Origin: JBIQLO01 sp044464175
GTDB lineage: Bacteria; Planctomycetota; Phycisphaerae; Tepidisphaerales; Tepidisphaeraceae
Direction: 5' to 3'
Length of the DNA stretch: 33,807 bases
NCBI GenBank assembly: GCA_044464175.1
Contig: JBIQLO010000012.1
Coordinates: 1 to 33,807, forward strand
In this document: in pieces, positions 29,111 to 33,807 of the stretch
Position numbering within the stretch: position 1 is the first letter of the stretch
Layout of the letters: the number at the start of each line of letters is the position of its first letter
Program-made: the position numbers and the translations under genes
Notes under the pieces: model-generated
Told to the model about the DNA's origin: nothing
The model's input: only the letters and a program-made list of their open reading frames with translations
Databases searched by the model: none

Positions 29111-30406
29111 ATGATCGACGCCATGAAAGGAGAACCCGCTCATCTGGGGCTGCCGCTGTCGAGCCGGGGGCAACGCGCGCGCGAGCAGCCCATCAGCTAC
29201 CTGATTTCAGCGGCTTTGGGGAATCCGGAGCTGGTGAATCTGGCGGCGGGACTGGTCGATCCCTGGACCCTGCCGGCGGCCGAGACCGGGGCCATCGCGA
29301 ACAAGATCATGGCGGACCCGGCTCGGGCAGTGATGGCGTTGCAATACGACGGTACCAGCGGCAACAAACCCTTGCGCCAGCGAGTGTTGCGGCATCTGGA
29401 GGAATTGGATCATCTGGAGCCGGGAGGGCTGGGGCTGGGGGCGGAGCAGATTTTGCTCACCACCGGCTCGCAACAGGCGCTCTATCTGATCGGGGATGTG
29501 CTGATCGATCCGGGGGATCTGGTGATCGTCGAGAGCCCCAGCTATTTCGTCTATACCGGCACGCTGGAAGCGTTCGGGGCGAAGCTGGTGGGTGTGCCGA
29601 TGGATCAGGGGGGGATGGATGTCGATGCCCTGGAGCGGCTGCTGGGGCAGATGGAGGCCGACGGGCGGCTGGATCGGCTGAAGCTGATTTACTGCACAAG
29701 CTATTATCAGAACCCGACGGGCCTGAGCCTCTCGGCCGAGCGGCGGCCCAGGCTGGTGGAGCTGGCGCGGCGCTTCAGCAGACGGCACCGGCTGCTGATT
29801 CTGGAGGATGCGGCCTATCGGGAGCTGCGCTATGACGGGGAAGCGCTGCCCTCAATCAAGCGATTTGACCCGGCGAACCAGTACACCATCCTGACCCAGA
29901 CGTTTTCCAAGCCGTTTGCGCCGGGGATCAAGCTGGGGTACACGGCGATGCCGGCGGATTTGGCCGAACCGGTGCTGCGGCAGAAGGGAAACCACGATTT
30001 CGGCTCCTCGAGTCTTTGCCAGCAGATCGCGCTGGAAGCCTTGGAAAGCGGGGTGTATCACCAGCATGTGGAGGAGCTGTGCCGGATGTATCGCCGCAAG
30101 CGGGATGCGACGGTGTCGGCGATTGAGAAACACCTGGTGGCAGCTCATCCATCCGTGCGGTATGTGCATCCGCACGGGGGGCTGTATGTGTGGGTGACCC
30201 TGCCGGAAGGCATGGATACCTCGCGCCATGGGAGGCTCTTTGCCGCGGCGCTGGAGCGCGGGGTGCTGTATGTGCCGGGAGACTACTGTTTCGGGGAGGA
30301 AAACCTCTCGCGGCATCAACTGCGGCTGAGTTTCGGGCAGGTGGCACTGGAGCGGATTGAAACGGGCATCCAGCGGTTGGCCGCGGCAGTAGGCGATGTG
30401 CTGTAG
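29111..30406 (+). CDS. PLP-dependent aminotransferase (class I/II, LysN/2-aminoadipate type)
   Basis: A 431-residue fold-type I aminotransferase related to 2-aminoadipate/aromatic aminotransferases and the catalytic half of MocR regulators. Seen: ALQYDGTSGNKPLRQRVLRH, LTTGSQQALYLIGDVLIDPG, IVESPSYFVYTG, YCTSYYQNPTGLSLS, LILEDAAYRELRYDG, the cofactor Lys K267 in TQTFSKPFAPGIKLGY, and the final R-L-S-F carboxylate-binding region (HQLRLSFGQV). No N-terminal DNA-binding domain, so it is an enzyme, not a MocR regulator. GGGGGA precedes ATG 29111. The substrate is open. Confidence 0.87.
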   Translation: MIDAMKGEPAHLGLPLSSRGQRAREQPISYLISAALGNPELVNLAAGLVDPWTLPAAETGAIANKIMADPARAVMALQYDGTSGNKPLRQRVLRHLEELDHLEPGGLGLGAEQILLTTGSQQALYLIGDVLIDPGDLVIVESPSYFVYTGTLEAFGAKLVGVPMDQGGMDVDALERLLGQMEADGRLDRLKLIYCTSYYQNPTGLSLSAERRPRLVELARRFSRRHRLLILEDAAYRELRYDGEALPSIKRFDPANQYTILTQTFSKPFAPGIKLGYTAMPADLAEPVLRQKGNHDFGSSSLCQQIALEALESGVYHQHVEELCRMYRRKRDATVSAIEKHLVAAHPSVRYVHPHGGLYVWVTLPEGMDTSRHGRLFAAALERGVLYVPGDYCFGEENLSRHQLRLSFGQVALERIETGIQRLAAAVGDVL

Positions 30407-30478
30407 GCGGCGGCGGTGAGGCCGGGATGGGGTCGGCAACCCTGTCTGCAGAGGGACGGGAGTTTTGGACAAAATGCA

Positions 30479-32137
30479 ATGAGCCGCACGCTGTTCTGGT
30501 ATGTCTTCAAAGACCTGATGCGCATCTTCGTCATGGCAAGTTTATGCTTGGCGGGGATCATGAGCTTTGGGGGGCTGCTCAAGCCGCTGACCGACCAGGG
30601 GCTCGACGCGGCGCAGGTGGGGAAAATCCTGCTTTATTTCATTCCGGCGATGCTGACCTATTCGCTGCCGATCGCGGCGATCTTCGCCACAACGATCGTT
30701 TACGGGCGGCTGTCGGCCGACAACGAACTGACCGGGTGCCGGGCGGCGGGGATCAGCTACCTGTCCATCGCCACGCCGGCGATCGTGCTGGGGCTGGTGG
30801 TGTCGCTGTGCAGCATTGTCTGCCTCTGTTTCGTGGTGCCGGGGTTTTCCTACAAGGTGGAGCAGGTCATCTACTCCAATATCGCCCAGCTGGTGGCCGG
30901 GCAGATCGAGCGGAAGCACCAGATTCGTTTCAAGGACGCCGGGACGACGATCTTCGCCATGGGGGCGCAGGTGGTACCGCAGGGAGATGCCTCGCGGCAA
31001 CTGGTGATCCTGGAGCGGCCGATGATCGTGACTTATGAGCCGCGCGACCCGGAACGCCCGGAGCTGCGGGTGCCCAGGGAATTCTGGATGGCGCGCCAGG
31101 CGGATGTCTACATCACCCAGCGGCGGGCGACGGACCAGATCCTGCTGGAGGCGACGCTGGTGGATGGGACGCGCTTCCCCCGGCATTTCGCCGGGGCGAC
31201 GCAGGGGAGCATCGCGGCGACGGCGTTCGGGCCGTATCGGGCCGATTCGCCGATGCAGGAAGACACGAAGTTCATGAGCATCATGGAGCTGAAGCAGCGC
31301 CTGGTGCATCCGGAGCAGAGCAAGATCATTAACCGCCAGCGGCAGGAATTTCTGCGCCAGGATCAGGAGCACCGGTACTTGGAGGAGCTGGCGGCGATGG
31401 TGACGGGCGGCCGGGGCGACGCGGAGCTGAGGGAGGCGGACCCTCCCGGGCAGGCGCTGTCGATTTGGCGCGAGGGGCCGGTGGAAGCGCGTTTTGACGG
31501 GAACGAGCTGGAGCTTCGCTCGCCGGCCGGGCATCGGTCGCTGCGCCTGGTGCGGCGGGATGCCGGGGGCGTGCATTTCAACGTGGCGGTGGAGCGTCTG
31601 CAGGTGCGGGCGCGGGCGGACGGGGAGACGGGCCGGATCGGGCTGTCGCTGCGGGGGTCCAACGCCGTGGAGATGAGCGGGGTGCCGACGCCGCGTCCCG
31701 ATTTCGAGCGGCGGGCGGTGGTGGCGATGCCCGAATCGGTGCGCGCCCTGGCGGAGAGGCCGATCGATTACTACTCGCACAGCCCCAGCGTCGCCCCAAA
31801 GGCACGCGACACGTTCCGGCGCGACCTGATCCGCCTGCGCAACGGCATCCGCGCGGAGATGAACAGCCGCTCGGCCTTCGCGGTCAGTTGCCTGATCCTG
31901 GTGATCGTGGGGTGCGCCCTGGGAATGATGTTCCGCACGGGCAATTTTCTCACGGCGTTCGCCCTGAGCGTGATTCCGGCCATCGTGACCATTACGCTGA
32001 TCGTCACGGGGCAGCAGGTGGCGCAGAACACGCACATGACGGCCGCCCTGCCGCTGGGACTGACGCTGATCTGGTCGGGCAACGCGGCGGTGGCGATCCT
32101 GGCGGTGGTGCTGATGGGAAGATTGCAGCGAACATGA
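30479..32137 (+). CDS. LptF/YjgP-family permease with enlarged periplasmic domain
   Basis: A 552-residue membrane protein of the LptF/LptG family, the permease pair that pulls lipopolysaccharide from the inner membrane. Three helices at the N-terminus (about 14-120, LTYSLPIAAIFATTIVYGRL) and three at the C-terminus (about 465-550, SAFAVSCLILVIVGCALGMM) flank a periplasmic region of about 330 residues, longer than in typical 360-400-residue members. The middle (about 290-430) looks like an added segment with a charged helix (RQRQEFLRQDQEHRYLEEL). The LptG-like partner follows 112 nt downstream. Confidence 0.83.
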   Translation: MSRTLFWYVFKDLMRIFVMASLCLAGIMSFGGLLKPLTDQGLDAAQVGKILLYFIPAMLTYSLPIAAIFATTIVYGRLSADNELTGCRAAGISYLSIATPAIVLGLVVSLCSIVCLCFVVPGFSYKVEQVIYSNIAQLVAGQIERKHQIRFKDAGTTIFAMGAQVVPQGDASRQLVILERPMIVTYEPRDPERPELRVPREFWMARQADVYITQRRATDQILLEATLVDGTRFPRHFAGATQGSIAATAFGPYRADSPMQEDTKFMSIMELKQRLVHPEQSKIINRQRQEFLRQDQEHRYLEELAAMVTGGRGDAELREADPPGQALSIWREGPVEARFDGNELELRSPAGHRSLRLVRRDAGGVHFNVAVERLQVRARADGETGRIGLSLRGSNAVEMSGVPTPRPDFERRAVVAMPESVRALAERPIDYYSHSPSVAPKARDTFRRDLIRLRNGIRAEMNSRSAFAVSCLILVIVGCALGMMFRTGNFLTAFALSVIPAIVTITLIVTGQQVAQNTHMTAALPLGLTLIWSGNAAVAILAVVLMGRLQRT

Positions 32138-32168
32138 TGGATGCAGAGACGGAAGACACAATGGAAGG

Positions 32169-32232
32169 AAACGTGAAACACGAAGACATGAAACATGAGA
32201 ATGCCTGCTCATGTCTTCCTGTCTTCACGTTT
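32169..32232. repeat. Imperfect hairpin between the lptF- and lptG-like genes
   Basis: CATGAG (32194-32199) faces CTCATG (32208-32213), and AAACGTGAA (32169-32177) faces TTCACGTTT (32224-32232). The arms contain short direct repeats of the GAAACRTGA type. It lies in the 112-nt gap and could lower expression of the second gene relative to the first. Confidence 0.5.
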
Positions 32233-32249
32233 CATGTCTCAGACGCACG

Positions 32250-33380
32250 ATGAAGATTCTCGACCGGTACATTCTCATCACATTCCTGAAGAACTACATC
32301 ATCAGCTTTCTGGTGCTGATCGGGCTGTATGTGGTTCTGGACATGGTGATGAACTTCGATGAGCTGGTGCGCATCCAGCCGTCGGGGGCGCAGGGACTGG
32401 GATCGATGCTGTCGGTCCTCTGGGGGGTGGGCGGGTGGTACTTTTTCCAGATTTTCCCGATCTACGCGATGCTCTCGGGGGTCATCATCGTCGTGGCGGC
32501 GGCCTTCACGCTGCTGCGGTTGAGCCGGTTCAATGAGCTGGTGGCGATCCTGGCGGCCGGGGTGCCGCTGTTGCGCGTGGCGATGCCGATCCTGCTGGCG
32601 GGGCTGGTGCTCAACGGGCTGGTGATCGTGGACAACGAATTGATCATTCCGCACATCATCCCCCAACTGCTGCGCGACCGGGATGAGGCGGGGCAGGTGG
32701 TGAACAAGACCTTTCCGATCTGGTCGATGCTGGACGGGCAGGGGCGGCTGTTGACGGCGGCGATGTACCATTCAGGTCCCGGCCAGCCGTTCATGGAGGA
32801 GTTCACCCTCATCACGACCGACGCCCAGTTCGAGCCCACAAGCGTTTTGACGGCCGACCGGGCGACCTGGGACCCCGATGGGCGGCAGTGGAACCTTTCG
32901 GGGGATGTGACGCTGGCGACGGGGCTGCTGCCCAATCAGCAATTGCGGCGGCTGCACGGGGTTCAAACCTACCGGAGCAACCTGACGCCGCTGGAGATCT
33001 CGCTCTACCGCAGCCGCGATTTCGTGCGGTTTCTCTCAACGGAGCAGATCAACCGGCTGCTGAACCAGAAGCAGAGTTACGGCCTGATCGAGCTGCTGAA
33101 GGTGAAGCACGGGCGGTTCACCCAGCCGCTGATGAACTTCATCCTGCTGCTGCTGGCGGTGCCGACGGTGCTGACGCGGGAATCGGGACGGCTCAAGGCC
33201 TCGGCGTTCAAGTGCGTCCTGCTCACCGGCCTGGCCATGGGAACGGTCTTTCTGACCCAGCAACTGACGCTGCCGGCCGACTCGGCCTGGAGTCTCCACG
33301 GCCCCGCCCTGCTGGCGTGGCTGCCGGTCTTCCTCTTCGGCCCTCTGGCCATATATCTGATGGATCGGATCAAGACGTGA
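32250..33380 (+). CDS. LptG/YjgQ-family permease
   Basis: A 376-residue partner of the preceding gene with normal family length. It begins MKILDRYILITFLKNYIISF, typical for LptF/LptG, has helices at about 12-35, 55-85 and 100-125, the conserved RLSRFNELVAILAAGVPLLR loop that meets the LptB ATPase, a periplasmic beta region (about 130-280) and three more helices at the end. LPS or a similar lipid is the usual cargo; planctomycetes do carry lpt genes. ATG 32250 has no strong ribosome site. The ATPase (LptB) is not in this window. Confidence 0.87.
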   Translation: MKILDRYILITFLKNYIISFLVLIGLYVVLDMVMNFDELVRIQPSGAQGLGSMLSVLWGVGGWYFFQIFPIYAMLSGVIIVVAAAFTLLRLSRFNELVAILAAGVPLLRVAMPILLAGLVLNGLVIVDNELIIPHIIPQLLRDRDEAGQVVNKTFPIWSMLDGQGRLLTAAMYHSGPGQPFMEEFTLITTDAQFEPTSVLTADRATWDPDGRQWNLSGDVTLATGLLPNQQLRRLHGVQTYRSNLTPLEISLYRSRDFVRFLSTEQINRLLNQKQSYGLIELLKVKHGRFTQPLMNFILLLLAVPTVLTRESGRLKASAFKCVLLTGLAMGTVFLTQQLTLPADSAWSLHGPALLAWLPVFLFGPLAIYLMDRIKT

Positions 33381-33390
33381 AGTGGTCGTG

Positions 33391-33436
33391 ATTTGTTGTT
33401 TGTTATTGGACTTTGATTCAGCAACAAATAACAAAT
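33391..33436. terminator. Bidirectional AT-rich hairpin
   Basis: ATTTGTTGTTTGTT (33391-33404) pairs with AACAAATAACAAAT (33423-33436) at 13 of 14 positions, with the mismatch a G-T wobble. It lies between the convergent lptG-like and mgtE-like genes and carries the same GTTATTGG word seen after the ABC permease. Confidence 0.6.
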
Positions 33437-33452
33437 AACCAATAACAACCCG

Positions 33453-33807
33453 CTACAGCAGCGTTCCATGCAGGACGAGCAGCGCGACGGTGAAGTAGAT
33501 CACCAGGCCCGTCACGTCAACGAGCGTGGCGACGAAGGGGGCGGAACTGGTGGCGGGGTCGAAGCCCAGCCGCCGCAGGAGAAACGGAAGCATGCTGCCG
33601 GCGACGGAGCCGAAGCAGACGACGCCGATGAGGCTGATCCAGACGGTCAGCGCCACCAGCAGGTAGTGCGGGCCGTAGTCGATCCAGTGCAGGTGCTGCC
33701 AGAGGGTCACGCGCAGGAAGCCGATCATCCCCAGCCAAGCGCCCAGCGTGGCGCTGGTGCCGATTTCCCGCCCGAAGACGCGCCACCAGTCCCGCAGCTT
33801 CAGTTCC
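33453..33807 (-). CDS. mgtE: MgtE-family magnesium transporter, C-terminal part (cut by window end)
   Basis: The last 118 codons of a gene that continues past the window edge. The sequence ELKLRDWWRVFGREIGTSAT and then GSVAGSMLPFLLRRLGFDPA, TSSAPFVATLVDVTGLVIYF match the last helices of the MgtE Mg(II) channel, with the conserved D-P-A and D-V-T-G residues that line the pore. The N-terminal and CBS domains are outside the window. The end at 33453 faces the lptG-like gene. Confidence 0.85.
   Translation of the reverse strand, partial: ELKLRDWWRVFGREIGTSATLGAWLGMIGFLRVTLWQHLHWIDYGPHYLLVALTVWISLIGVVCFGSVAGSMLPFLLRRLGFDPATSSAPFVATLVDVTGLVIYFTVALLVLHGTLL

Noticed and set aside
26415..29114. Very long plus-strand open frame opposite uspA, mntH and the secreted protein gene
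   Set aside because: It is a GC-rich antisense shadow; the minus-strand genes have clear family motifs and the plus frame has none.

Overview
The window is a GC-rich, gene-dense stretch of bacterial chromosome, most likely from a planctomycete, perhaps Phycisphaerae-like. This is inferred from the gene content: an ECF sigma factor with a membrane anti-sigma-like partner, zinc-ribbon/GYF-like proteins with proline-rich linkers, two Gfo/Idh/MocA oxidoreductases, a xylose-isomerase-like barrel protein, a protein with the 'ANRRNALKSTGPRT' motif, a KGG stress protein and LptF/LptG homologues. I see no rRNA, tRNA, CRISPR array, transposase or integrase.

Layout. 1-4300: ECF sigma factor and anti-sigma-like protein, a 30-residue membrane peptide, an Rrf2 regulator and a zinc-ribbon membrane protein. 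4301-7539 (minus): L,D-transpeptidase, then rarA with 5-formyltetrahydrofolate cyclo-ligase (4-nt overlap). 7660-11210 (plus): two oxidoreductases and a GT-C-like membrane protein. 11227-16938 (minus): serS, a planctomycete-type hypothetical gene, a palindrome cluster, rpsG, a 40-residue membrane peptide, rpsL (natural Arg88), a PfkB kinase, and a rhodanese plus AhpD-like pair. The pair diverges from an arsR gene (17020) over fully overlapping promoters. 17375-19689 (minus): a decayed copy of the tilS 3' end, a sugar isomerase-like gene, and intact tilS. 19830-23179 (plus): two paralogous four-helix membrane proteins, hicBA and a fused double-domain ABC permease. 23180-23549: word-like repeats and a 21-bp tandem array. 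23550-33807: an AT-richer membrane protein gene, a BamE-like lipoprotein, galE, a KGG protein, a universal stress protein, an Nramp transporter, a secreted protein, a PLP aminotransferase, an lptF/lptG-like pair and the end of mgtE.

Main themes. Cell-envelope work recurs (transpeptidase, GT-C protein, galE, BamE-like lipoprotein, lptFG). Stress and metal/sulfur handling also recurs (ECF/anti-sigma, Rrf2, ArsR/rhodanese/AhpD, UspA, Nramp, MgtE). Several genes (serS, rarA, arsR, hicB, perhaps galE and the first oxidoreductase) have a -10-like hexamer only 7-8 nt before the start codon and no Shine-Dalgarno sequence, which suggests leaderless mRNAs. Others have clear Shine-Dalgarno sequences.

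The most unusual structures are the second, frameshifted tilS 3' end flanking the isomerase gene, the paired 34-nt palindromes at 13412-13553, the 21-bp array at 23300-23467 and the 8-bp tandem repeat inside the permease gene. I did not find a clearly new multi-gene system. The best candidates for follow-up are the tilS-bounded insertion and the arsR/AhpD/rhodanese module.
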